Assembly: GCF_014192575.1 (NCBI RefSeq)
Contig: NZ_JACHYC010000006.1
Span: 62,001-126,000 of the forward strand
DNA length: 64,000 bases
Direction of reading: 5' to 3'
Origin: Variovorax sp. Sphag1AA
Lineage (GTDB): Bacteria > Pseudomonadota > Gammaproteobacteria > Burkholderiales > Burkholderiaceae_C
Positions 10,896-20,029 of the stretch are shown here, piece after piece (position 1 is the stretch's first letter; the number at the start of each line of letters is the position of its first letter). The notes under the pieces were generated by a model that was not told the DNA's origin, did no database searches, and was given only the letters and a program-made list of their open reading frames with translations. A program made the position numbers and the translations under genes.

Positions 10896-12095
10896 ATGGT
10901 TCAAATCGAAGACATAGAGCAAGCCGCCCGGCGCCTCGAGGGGCAAATACTGGAAACCCCCTGCGTCGAGTCGCGCACGCTTTCGGAGATCGTGGGCGCG
11001 CAGGTTTTCCTCAAGTTCGAGAACCTGCAGTTTTCTGCTTCGTTCAAGGAACGCGGCGCATGTAACAAACTGGTCGAGCTCTCGGAAGCAGGCACGCGCG
11101 GCGTGATCGCGATGTCGGCAGGCAATCATGCGCAGGGGGTGGCCTATCACGCACAGCGGCTGGGCCTGCGCGCATTGATCGTCATGCCGCGCTTCACGCC
11201 GGGGGTGAAGATCGAACGCACGCGCGGCTTCGGCGCCGAAGTGGTGCTGCATGGCGACACGCTGGAAAGCGCGCGCGCCCACGCGCTCGAACTGGCGGAG
11301 CGCGAAGGCCTGACCTTCGTGCATCCATACGACGACAACCTCATCATCGCGGGGCAAGGAACGATCGCGCTCGAAATGCTCGACGAGGTGCCTGATCTCG
11401 ACACGCTGGTCATCTCGGTCGGCGGCGGCGGTCTGATCGCCGGCATGGCCGTGGCGGCGCGGGCGCGAAAGCCGGACATCGAGATCATCGGCGTGCAGAC
11501 GGCACGCTTCCCGGCCATGGTGAACGCGGTCAAAGGAACGTCCTACGCGCAAGGCACCAACACGATCGCCGAAGGGATCGCGGTCGGCACGCCGGGCGTG
11601 CTGACGCAGGAGATCATCGCCAAGCTGGTCGACGACCTCGTGCTGGTCGACGAGGGCGACATCGAGCAGGCGGTGCTGATGCTGCTTGAAATCGAGAAGA
11701 CGCTGGTCGAAGGCGCGGGCGCGGCCGGGCTGGCGGCGCTGATCCGGCATCCGGAGCGATTCAGGGGCAAGCGGGTCGGGCTGGTGCTGTCGGGCGGAAA
11801 TATCGACCCGCTGCTGCTGGCCGCCATCATCGAACGCGGCATGGTCCGGGCGGGGCGGCTGGCGCGAGTTCGCGTCAGCGCGCGGGACGTGCCGGGGTCG
11901 CTGGCCCATATCACGGCCACGGTAGCGCAAGCGGGCGCCAACATCGATGAGGTGCACCACCAGCGCGCCTTCACGCTACAAACCGCGCAAAACGTGGATG
12001 TCGAGTTGGTCCTGCAGACCCGGGGGCGGGAACATCTCTCCAGTGTGCTGGACGCGCTTCGGGCCGCCGGATTCGAAGCTGACGAGCAGCACTGA
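10896..12095 (+). CDS. ilvA: Threonine ammonia-lyase (dehydratase), short form with ACT domain
   Basis: PLP enzyme converting threonine to 2-oxobutanoate and ammonia for isoleucine synthesis or threonine catabolism. The 399-residue form has a catalytic domain with the PLP lysine in SFKERGA, the phosphate loop SVGGGGLIAG and a single ACT regulatory domain over about the last 75 residues (VPGSLAHITATVAQAGANI). This is the length of TdcB-plus-ACT proteins rather than the ~500-residue biosynthetic IlvA with two ACT-like modules, so the symbol is tentative. ATG 10896 is chosen because residue numbering then matches the family. Confidence 0.88.
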   Translation: MVQIEDIEQAARRLEGQILETPCVESRTLSEIVGAQVFLKFENLQFSASFKERGACNKLVELSEAGTRGVIAMSAGNHAQGVAYHAQRLGLRALIVMPRFTPGVKIERTRGFGAEVVLHGDTLESARAHALELAEREGLTFVHPYDDNLIIAGQGTIALEMLDEVPDLDTLVISVGGGGLIAGMAVAARARKPDIEIIGVQTARFPAMVNAVKGTSYAQGTNTIAEGIAVGTPGVLTQEIIAKLVDDLVLVDEGDIEQAVLMLLEIEKTLVEGAGAAGLAALIRHPERFRGKRVGLVLSGGNIDPLLLAAIIERGMVRAGRLARVRVSARDVPGSLAHITATVAQAGANIDEVHHQRAFTLQTAQNVDVELVLQTRGREHLSSVLDALRAAGFEADEQH

Positions 12096-12175
12096 GGGTC
12101 TGGGAACCCCCTAGACGCCCAATTGCAACCCGGCCGGTAAAATACCCGCCAGTCCCGAGAACCCGAGGAAGAACG

Positions 12176-12328
12176 ATGTCCCATCCCACCCCCGTTGAGC
12201 CCGGTCACGCCGCCGCCGTCGAAAAAGACGCGGTCGAGTCGGTCGTCCATCTCATGCCCCTGGTGTTGCCCATCGCCGGCGGCGTCCTGATGCTGCTCCT
12301 GGCGTCCATCGCCATCTACGTGGCCTGA
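12176..12328 (+). CDS. 50-residue single-helix membrane protein
   Basis: A small protein with a polar N-terminal half (MSHPTPVEPGHAAAVEKD) and one hydrophobic helix from about residue 26 to the end (LMPLVLPIAGGVLMLLLASI). The ATG is preceded by a strong GAGGAAG site 5 bp away, and codon use matches neighbours. It lies between the threonine ammonia-lyase gene and pckG. No family is recognised. A G+C-rich hairpin (12344-12363) follows it without a T tract. Confidence 0.7.
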   Translation: MSHPTPVEPGHAAAVEKDAVESVVHLMPLVLPIAGGVLMLLLASIAIYVA

Positions 12329-12533
12329 TTTTTTTCTTCGCGGGGCACTTCGTCCCCGCTCCCCGCTCCAAAAAAAGCCGGAGGCCGACAGACGGCCTCG
12401 GCGCAAGCGGGCATAAATGGCTGGTTGCGACCCGGCTTCTCCCCAAAAAGATTGAAACGTTTTCTCCGATGGATCTCGCTGCCGAGAGGCTGAGTCCCCT
12501 TTGAAAAGACGATTTTCAACTTAGGAGATTTTG

Positions 12534-14381
12534 ATGAACGCACCGCTGAAGGGTCTTGCCATGCAGGCACCCTCCTATGTCAAGAACGCAAAACTGATCG
12601 CCTGGGTGGCCGAAATGGCCGCGCTGTGCAAGCCCGCCGCGATCCACTGGTGCGACGGCAGCACCGAGGAATACGACCGCCTCTGCCAGCAGATGGTCGA
12701 TGCCGGTACCTTCAAGCGGCTCAACCCGGCCAAGCGTCCCAACTCCTACCTCGCGAGTTCCGATCCGAGCGACGTCGCGCGCGTCGAAGACCGCACCTTC
12801 ATCTGCTCGGCCAAGAAGGAAGAGGCCGGCCCGACCAACAACTGGATGGATCCGGCCGAAATGCGCGCCACGCTCCAGCCGCTGTTCGACGGCTGCATGA
12901 AAGGCCGCACCATGTATGTGGTGCCGTTCAGCATGGGCCCGCTGGGTTCGCCGATCGCGCACATCGGCATCGAACTCTCCGACAGCCCCTATGTGGCGGT
13001 CAACATGAAGATCATGACCCGCATGGGCAAGGCCGTTTATGACGTGCTCGGCGATGACGGCGAGTTCGTGCCCTGCGTCCATACCGTCGGCGCACCGCTC
13101 GAAGCCGGTGAGCAAGACGTGGCCTGGCCCTGCAACAAGACGAAGTACATCGTCCATTACCCTGAAACGCGCGAAATCTGGAGCTACGGTTCGGGCTACG
13201 GCGGCAACGCGCTGCTGGGCAAGAAGTGCTTCGCGCTGCGCATCGCCTCCAACATGGGCCGCGACGAAGGCTGGCTGGCCGAGCACATGCTCATCCTCGG
13301 TGTGACCAACCCCGAGGGCAAGAAGCACCACGTGGCCGCCGCCTTCCCGAGCGCCTGCGGCAAGACCAACTTCGCAATGCTGATCCCGCCGGCCGGCTTC
13401 GACGGCTGGAAGGTCACGACCATCGGCGACGATATCGCCTGGATCAAGCCCAGTGCCGACGGCAAGCTCTACGCGATCAATCCCGAAGCCGGGTATTTCG
13501 GCGTGGCTCCCGGCACCAACCTGCAGACCAACCCGAACTGCATGGCCAGCCTGGACCGCGACGTGATCTTCACCAACGTGGCGCTGACCGACGACGGCGA
13601 CGTCTGGTGGGAAGGCATGGGCGAAGCCCCCGCCCACGCGATCGACTGGCAGGGCAAGGACTGGACGCCCGCGATCGCCAAGGAAACCGGCGCCAAGGCC
13701 GCTCACCCGAACGCCCGCTTCACGGTCGCTGCGACCAACAATCCGGCACTCGACCCGGCATGGGACGACCCGAAGGGCGTCGCCATCGACGCCTTCATCT
13801 TCGGCGGCCGCCGCTCCACGACGGTGCCGCTGGTGACCGAAGCCCGCGACTGGGTCGAAGGCGTGTACATGGCTGCCACCATGGGCTCTGAAACCACTGC
13901 GGCTGCTTTCGGCCAGCAGGGCGTGGTGCGCCGCGATCCGTTCGCGATGCTGCCCTTCGCCGGCTACAACATGAGCGACTACTTCCAGCACTGGCTCGAT
14001 CTGGGCAAGAAGCTCGCTGCCTCAGGTGCAAAGCTGCCGAAGATCTACACCACCAACTGGTTCCGCAAGGGCGCCGACGGCAAGTTCGTGTGGCCCGGCT
14101 ACGGCGAGAACATGCGCGTCCTGAAGTGGATGATCGACCGCATCGAGAACAAGGCCGAGGGCAGCGAGCACGTTTTCGGCGTCAGCCCCCGCTATGCAGA
14201 CCTCAACTGGACCGGCCTGGACTTCAGCGCCGAGCAGTTCGAAACGGTCACCAGCATCGACAAGGCCGCATGGCAGGCCGAGCTGAAGCTGCACGCCGAG
14301 CTGTTCCAGCAACTGGCGCACCATCTGCCGAAGGAACTGCCGGCGACCAAGGCCGCGATCGAGCAGCGCCTCGCTGCTTGA
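12534..14381 (+). CDS. pckG: Phosphoenolpyruvate carboxykinase (GTP)
   Basis: Catalyses oxaloacetate + GTP to PEP + GDP + CO2, the gluconeogenic step from TCA acids. The 615-residue length is normal for the GTP-type enzyme. Key features: kinase-1a loop FPSACGKTNFAML with the P-loop lysine, the FGGRRSTTVPLV segment, and NWFRKG near the C-terminal nucleotide/oxaloacetate region. ATG 12534 follows TTAGGAGA. A strong intrinsic terminator lies downstream at 14399-14427. The 205 bp upstream hold its promoter. Confidence 0.97.
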   Translation: MNAPLKGLAMQAPSYVKNAKLIAWVAEMAALCKPAAIHWCDGSTEEYDRLCQQMVDAGTFKRLNPAKRPNSYLASSDPSDVARVEDRTFICSAKKEEAGPTNNWMDPAEMRATLQPLFDGCMKGRTMYVVPFSMGPLGSPIAHIGIELSDSPYVAVNMKIMTRMGKAVYDVLGDDGEFVPCVHTVGAPLEAGEQDVAWPCNKTKYIVHYPETREIWSYGSGYGGNALLGKKCFALRIASNMGRDEGWLAEHMLILGVTNPEGKKHHVAAAFPSACGKTNFAMLIPPAGFDGWKVTTIGDDIAWIKPSADGKLYAINPEAGYFGVAPGTNLQTNPNCMASLDRDVIFTNVALTDDGDVWWEGMGEAPAHAIDWQGKDWTPAIAKETGAKAAHPNARFTVAATNNPALDPAWDDPKGVAIDAFIFGGRRSTTVPLVTEARDWVEGVYMAATMGSETTAAAFGQQGVVRRDPFAMLPFAGYNMSDYFQHWLDLGKKLAASGAKLPKIYTTNWFRKGADGKFVWPGYGENMRVLKWMIDRIENKAEGSEHVFGVSPRYADLNWTGLDFSAEQFETVTSIDKAAWQAELKLHAELFQQLAHHLPKELPATKAAIEQRLAA

Positions 14382-14398
14382 GGCCAGCTAGCGCAAAC

Positions 14399-14427
14399 AA
14401 AAAAGCCGCCCGAGGGCGGCTTTTTTT
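14399..14427. terminator. Bidirectional intrinsic terminator
   Basis: GCCGCC-CGAG-GGCGGC stem flanked by A6 on the left and T7 on the right. It can end pckG transcription and, read on the other strand, the convergent membrane protein gene at 14474. Confidence 0.92.
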
Positions 14428-14473
14428 ATTGGCCCGCTTCCGCGCGGGGCAGTCGACTGACCAGGCGACCAGA

Positions 14474-14896
14474 TCAGGCAGCTTCCTGACGGCTGGCGAT
14501 GACCTGCAGGTCGCGCAGGATGCGCGGGTCGTACTTCGCGTAAGCCAGGAATTGCGCGTCGGCACGGGCGGCAGCACGGCGGCGCGCGCTCTTGCGAGTG
14601 GCGACGATCAGGCGCTCGGCCAGCGAGCGGGCGGTGCCGGCAAACAGCGCGATGGCAACGAAGGCCACGCCCCACAGCACGGCCCAGGCAACCAGAAGGC
14701 CCCCTTCTTCCGTGGTGGACATGAGCCGGTCGGCGGCGACCAGAACCGACGAAACGATCGCGGCCAGCAGCAGCGCGGCCAGACCGCGAGCGCCGTCGAA
14801 GCCGCGGCGGGCAGTGCGGACCTGATTGATCACGGCCTCGGCGCGAACAACGCCGGGATGGTTGGCAGGGGTCTCTACGTGTACGAAGCTTGTCAT
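14474..14896 (-). CDS. Small two-helix membrane protein of unknown function
   Basis: A 140-residue protein with two hydrophobic segments (about 42-62 and 74-94), followed by a basic region (TRKSARRRAAARADAQ) and a helical tail ending near ILRDLQVIASRQ. ATG 14896 is chosen because GGAGG stands 8 bp upstream. It is transcribed away from the LysR gene at 15003. Its promoter region carries a CCCTA/TAGGG palindrome that recurs in front of the small gene on the other side of that LysR gene. Function unknown. Confidence 0.75.
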   Translation of the reverse strand: MTSFVHVETPANHPGVVRAEAVINQVRTARRGFDGARGLAALLLAAIVSSVLVAADRLMSTTEEGGLLVAWAVLWGVAFVAIALFAGTARSLAERLIVATRKSARRRAAARADAQFLAYAKYDPRILRDLQVIASRQEAA

Positions 14897-14944
14897 GATG
14901 TTTTCCTCCAAGATGGACGCAAGTCCGGGAACGATGGTCTGATA

Positions 14945-14960
14945 TTAGGGGTTACCCTAG
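14945..14960. promoter_or_regulatory. TAGGG-CCCTA palindrome, copy 1
   Basis: TTAGGGGTTACCCTAG lies 48 bp before the membrane protein start and 42 bp before the LysR start. Read toward the gene it is CTAGGGTAACCCCTAA, nearly identical to the copy at 16199-16215. Probably the binding site of the LysR protein encoded beside it, or the promoter itself. Confidence 0.55.
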
Positions 14961-15002
14961 TGTTTTGCCAATTTATCTTCTTGATGTTTACCATTCATAG
15001 CG

Positions 15003-15986
15003 ATGATGGATGTCAACTTCCGCACACTGGACCTGAACCTGCTCCGCGTCTTCGACGAGGTGATGGCCGAGCGAAATCTCACACGCGCCGCGCGAAATCT
15101 CTCCATCACCCAGCCTGCCGTCAGCAATGCCCTGCGGCGCCTGCGCGATGTGCTGGGTGACGAACTGGTCCGCCGCTCTGGTGCCGGCGTCGAGCCCACG
15201 CCGCGCGCCCTGGCGCTCTGGCCTGCGGTCCGCGATGCGCTGCGCCAGTTGCAGCACACGCTTGCACCCGGCGAGTTCGATGCCGGCGCTGCCGACACCA
15301 GCTTCCTGCTGGCGATGGCCGACGCAACAGCCGCGGAACTCATGCCGGGCCTGGTCGAGATCGTCGAAAACGAGGCGCGCGCCGTGTCCCTGCGCGTCCT
15401 GCCACTCACCACGCGCGATCCGCGGCGCATGCTCGAGAACGAGGAAGTCGACATGGCGATCGGCTATTTCCCCGCCGTGATCGCCAGTCTTGCCGCCCGA
15501 GGCCAGTCGGAGGTCGGAACCCCTTTCGAAACCATGCGCCTGTACGTCGGCGAATACGTCTGCGTGATGCGGAAGGACCATCCGCTGGCGTCAGCACCCC
15601 TGACGCTCGACGCCTATTGCACGGGGCGCCACCTGCTGGTGAGTTTTTCAGGACGGCCGTACGGCTTCATCGACCAGACGCTTGGCGCGCTCGGACGCGA
15701 GCGCCGCATCGTGGTCACCGTCAATCAGTTCTTCACTGCCGGCCGGGTGGTTGCCAATTCGGACCTGCTGACGGTCATGCCGCGCCACTTCGTGCGGGTG
15801 ACCGGCATTCAGGACCAGCTCGTCCTGCGCGACCTGCCTTTCGAGCAGCCGCCGGTGCATGTGGATGCACTCTGGCACCGCCGCGCGCAACATGGGCATG
15901 CGCATGAATGGCTGCGGCAGGCCTTGTTGCGGTCCGCCGCCGCTGCGTTTGCGGGGACGGCACCGCTGTCGAGAAACCCCGTTTAG
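15003..15986 (+). CDS. LysR-family transcriptional regulator
   Basis: A 327-residue LysR protein. The N-terminal winged helix is clear (LDLNLLRVFDEVMAERNLT, then SITQPAVSNALRRLRD), and the effector domain follows from about residue 90. The NodD/PcpR-like opening DLNLL places it in the subgroup acting on aromatic or unknown small ligands. ATG 15003 or 15006 is the start. It lies between two outward-facing small genes that share a palindrome, which are its likeliest targets. The stop overlaps by 4 nt the stop of the convergent 56-residue gene. Confidence 0.9.
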   Translation: MMDVNFRTLDLNLLRVFDEVMAERNLTRAARNLSITQPAVSNALRRLRDVLGDELVRRSGAGVEPTPRALALWPAVRDALRQLQHTLAPGEFDAGAADTSFLLAMADATAAELMPGLVEIVENEARAVSLRVLPLTTRDPRRMLENEEVDMAIGYFPAVIASLAARGQSEVGTPFETMRLYVGEYVCVMRKDHPLASAPLTLDAYCTGRHLLVSFSGRPYGFIDQTLGALGRERRIVVTVNQFFTAGRVVANSDLLTVMPRHFVRVTGIQDQLVLRDLPFEQPPVHVDALWHRRAQHGHAHEWLRQALLRSAAAAFAGTAPLSRNPV

Positions 15987-16153
15987 CGGATGACGCTCAG
16001 CCAGGCGCTGGCGGCTGCGCGCAGTTCCTGCGCATGATGTGCGTCCGTTCCGGCGCGGCCGTCGGCGGCTTCCATCAGCGTGGTGGCCAGATTGGCATTC
16101 GCAGGGCTGGAGGAACGGAAGAAACGTGCCACTTGGGCAAGCAAGGTAGACAT
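15983..16153 (-). CDS. Putative 56-residue protein, co-regulated with 14474 gene
   Basis: A short frame (MSTLLAQVARFF to SAWLSVIR) with no membrane segment and a predicted helical, Ala-rich composition. No family is recognised. Support comes from context: its start lies 45 bp from a palindrome nearly identical to the one 48 bp before the membrane protein gene at 14896. The ribosome site is weak, since GGAG is about 20 bp upstream of the ATG. The stop overlaps the LysR stop by 3 nt (15983-15985 against 15984-15986). Confidence 0.55.
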   Translation of the reverse strand: MSTLLAQVARFFRSSSPANANLATTLMEAADGRAGTDAHHAQELRAAASAWLSVIR

Positions 16154-16198
16154 GATGGTGCGCGGTGACGCGCTCCTGAAATGATGATGGGTCGTAGA

Positions 16199-16215
16199 TT
16201 AAGGGTTTTCCCTAG
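16199..16215. promoter_or_regulatory. TAGGG-CCCTA palindrome, copy 2
   Basis: TTAAGGGTTTTCCCTAG, reading CTAGGGAAAACCCTTAA toward the minus-strand 56-residue gene. It agrees with copy 1 at most positions (CTAGGGWAAMCCC) and sits at the same distance from the start codon. It is also 57 bp upstream of the plus-strand phosphoesterase. Confidence 0.55.
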
Positions 16216-16272
16216 ATACTCAAGCCCGAAACTATGCGTCTCATGCATAACGCCCTCACCTAGACTGCATCC

Positions 16273-17097
16273 ATGAAGCTCCAGCTCCTCTCAGACCTCC
16301 ATATCGAAGTCCATCCGAAGCTGGAGATCGCTCCTGCGCCAGACGCTGATCTTCTGGTGCTCGCGGGCGACATAGGCTCCTATCAACCTGGATCACGGCT
16401 GTTGGAATCCGATTTCGGCCTTTCCCGGTTTTCACCGCGCCATGGATGGCCGGTTCCGGTGATCTACGTGCCGGGCAATCACGAATACGACGCAGCCGAT
16501 TTCGACGAAGTCCACGGCCGGCTGCGCGAACTCTGCGACGCGCTGGATATCGGCTGGCTCGAGCGCGAAACCCGCGTCATCGATGGCGTGCGCTTCATCG
16601 GCACCACGCTCTGGGCCGATTTCGACGCCCTCGTCGAGCCGGCCGACACGATGACCGAGGCGCTCAAGAAGCGCGGCAAAGCCATGCGGGCCGCCAACTT
16701 CTATCTGGAGAAGGCGGCCACGGTCCGCCACGGCGAGACCTTCCTCGCCGAGCCATTGAGAGAACAGTCGCTGGCATGCCAAGCCTGGCTGCGCGATGCG
16801 CTGGCGCAGGACTTCGATGGCACGACGATCGCCATCACCCATTTCGCGCCTACGCTCGCCAGTGCCGATCCGCGCTACGGCCTCACACCGGGCACCGCCG
16901 GCTTCTGCAACAACCTCGACGAACTGCTGCCTCGCGCGGATCTCTGGCTTCATGGGCATCTGCACTGCCAGTTCGACTATGTGAAGGACGGCTGCCGCGT
17001 GATCGCGAATCCGCTCGGCTACATGTCTAAGGGCGAGCAGGAGAACTTCCGCCCGGACCTCGTCATCGAGGTGCCGCCCCCGCGCCCCAAGGGCTGA
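16273..17097 (+). CDS. Calcineurin-like metallophosphoesterase
   Basis: A 274-residue cytoplasmic phosphoesterase with the complete dimetal motif set: D8 and H10 in SDLHIE, GDIGS, PGNHEYD, a histidine in ITHFAP, and HGHLH near the C-terminus. Family members hydrolyse phosphomonoesters, cyclic nucleotides or dinucleotides; the substrate is not evident. ATG 16273 gives the usual N-terminal beta strand. It is followed by the convergent norR gene after 7 bp. Confidence 0.88.
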   Translation: MKLQLLSDLHIEVHPKLEIAPAPDADLLVLAGDIGSYQPGSRLLESDFGLSRFSPRHGWPVPVIYVPGNHEYDAADFDEVHGRLRELCDALDIGWLERETRVIDGVRFIGTTLWADFDALVEPADTMTEALKKRGKAMRAANFYLEKAATVRHGETFLAEPLREQSLACQAWLRDALAQDFDGTTIAITHFAPTLASADPRYGLTPGTAGFCNNLDELLPRADLWLHGHLHCQFDYVKDGCRVIANPLGYMSKGEQENFRPDLVIEVPPPRPKG

Positions 17098-17104
17098 GCG
17101 CGCT

Positions 17105-18676
<1,572 letters not shown>

Positions 18677-18732
18677 GTCAATCCGACACGCATGAAGTCA
18701 AAACGACAGCATCCTACCGCTGTCAAGAAGAC
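18677..18732. promoter_or_regulatory. Three NorR enhancer sites
   Basis: GTCAATCCGAC (18677-18687), GTCAAAACGAC (18697-18707) and GTCAAGAAGAC (18722-18732) all match GT-N7-AC, the NorR recognition pattern, and share GTCA-N5-AC. Three sites upstream of a sigma-54 promoter are the arrangement established for E. coli norVW. The first site abuts the norR start codon, so NorR may also limit its own expression. Confidence 0.88.
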
Positions 18733-18774
18733 ATCACTCCTGCGCAAGTCATTGATTCATAAGGACCGGCCGCC

Positions 18775-18790
18775 TGGAACGGCGCTTGCA
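18775..18790 (+). promoter_or_regulatory. Sigma-54 promoter of hmp
   Basis: TGGAACGGCGCTTGCA fits the -24/-12 consensus TGGCACG-N4-TTGCA with one mismatch. It lies 42 bp upstream of the hmp start and 42 bp downstream of the last NorR site. Confidence 0.85.
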
Positions 18791-18832
18791 ATCTCCTGGG
18801 CATCCGCATCTCACTTCAAGGATCTGGTTCCC

Positions 18833-20020
18833 ATGCTCACGACGCAACAGAAAGCCATCATCACCGCCACCGTGCCCCTGCTCGAGACCGGCGGCGAAGC
18901 GCTCACGACCCACTTCTACAAGATCATGCTGGGCGAGTTCCCGGAAGTGCGCCCGCTCTTCAATCAGGCGCACCAGAGCAGCGGCGAGCAGCCGCGCGCG
19001 CTGGCCAACGGCGTGCTCATGTATGCGCGCAACATCGACCGGCTCGAAGCGCTCGGCGACCTCGCGGGGCAGATCGTCAACAAGCACGTCGCGCTGCAAG
19101 TGCAGCCGGAGCACTACCCGATCGTCGGCACCTGCCTGCTGCGCGCGATTCGCGAGGTGCTCGGCGCGGAGATCGCGACCGATGAGGTCATCGCCGCATG
19201 GGCCGCTGCCTACCAGCAACTGGCCGACATCCTGATCGGCGCCGAGAAGGCCGCGTATGACGCCAACGAGAAGGCGCCGGGCGGCTGGCGCGGTGCGCGC
19301 GATTTCAAGATCATCCGACGCGAAGTCGAAAGCGACGAGATCACCTCGTTCTACCTGGAGCCGGTCGACGGCCAGCCGGTCGTGGACTTCCAGCCCGGCC
19401 AATACATCGGGTTGCGTCTGCAGGTGAACGGCCAGGAAGTCCGCCGCAACTACTCGTTGTCGGCAGCGCCGAACGGCAAGACCTACCGCATCAGCGTGAA
19501 GCGCGAGAACGGCGGTGTCGCATCGAACCATCTGCACGACGACGTGCAGGAAGGCGCCACGATCGAGTTGTTCCCACCGGCAGGCGCATTCACGCTCACG
19601 AACAGCGACCGCCCGCTGGTGCTGATCAGCGGCGGCGTCGGCATCACCCCGACGCTCGCCATGCTCGAAGCTGCGCTGAAGACATCGCGCCCGGTGCACT
19701 TCATCCATTGCGCGCGCACGCGCGGCGTGCACGCGTTCCGCCGCACCATCGATGCGCTGGCGCACAAGCATCCGCAGTTGCAGCGCTTCTACTGCTACGA
19801 GGAAGCCCCGGCCGACAAGGCCGAGGCGCCGCACGCCGTCGGCCGCATCGACGCGGAAAAGCTCGCGCAATGGCTGCCGGGCGACAAGCGCTCGGTCGAG
19901 GCGTATTTCCTCGGACCGAAGCCTTTCATGCAGCAGGTGAAGCGCGCCCTCAGCACGATCGGCGTGCCGGACCAGCAGGCGCGCTACGAGTTCTTCGGAC
20001 CGGCTTCGGCGCTGGAGTAA
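18833..20020 (+). CDS. hmp: Nitric oxide dioxygenase (flavohaemoglobin)
   Basis: Converts NO and O2 to nitrate using NADPH, protecting the cell from nitrosative stress. The 395-residue protein has an N-terminal globin domain with the expected haem residues at canonical numbers (Tyr29, Phe43, Gln53, proximal His85). A FAD-binding barrel (RRNYSLS) and an NAD(P)-binding domain (ISGGVGITPT) follow. ATG 18833 is fixed by this numbering. Transcription should depend on NorR and sigma-54. Confidence 0.97.
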   Translation: MLTTQQKAIITATVPLLETGGEALTTHFYKIMLGEFPEVRPLFNQAHQSSGEQPRALANGVLMYARNIDRLEALGDLAGQIVNKHVALQVQPEHYPIVGTCLLRAIREVLGAEIATDEVIAAWAAAYQQLADILIGAEKAAYDANEKAPGGWRGARDFKIIRREVESDEITSFYLEPVDGQPVVDFQPGQYIGLRLQVNGQEVRRNYSLSAAPNGKTYRISVKRENGGVASNHLHDDVQEGATIELFPPAGAFTLTNSDRPLVLISGGVGITPTLAMLEAALKTSRPVHFIHCARTRGVHAFRRTIDALAHKHPQLQRFYCYEEAPADKAEAPHAVGRIDAEKLAQWLPGDKRSVEAYFLGPKPFMQQVKRALSTIGVPDQQARYEFFGPASALE

Positions 20021-20029
20021 GCCCCGCGG

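Noticed and set aside
12360..12395. Terminator-like hairpin GAGGCC-GGCCTC with an A run on its left
   Set aside because: It would act only on minus-strand transcription, and no minus-strand gene precedes it. It may still be a leader hairpin of pckG.
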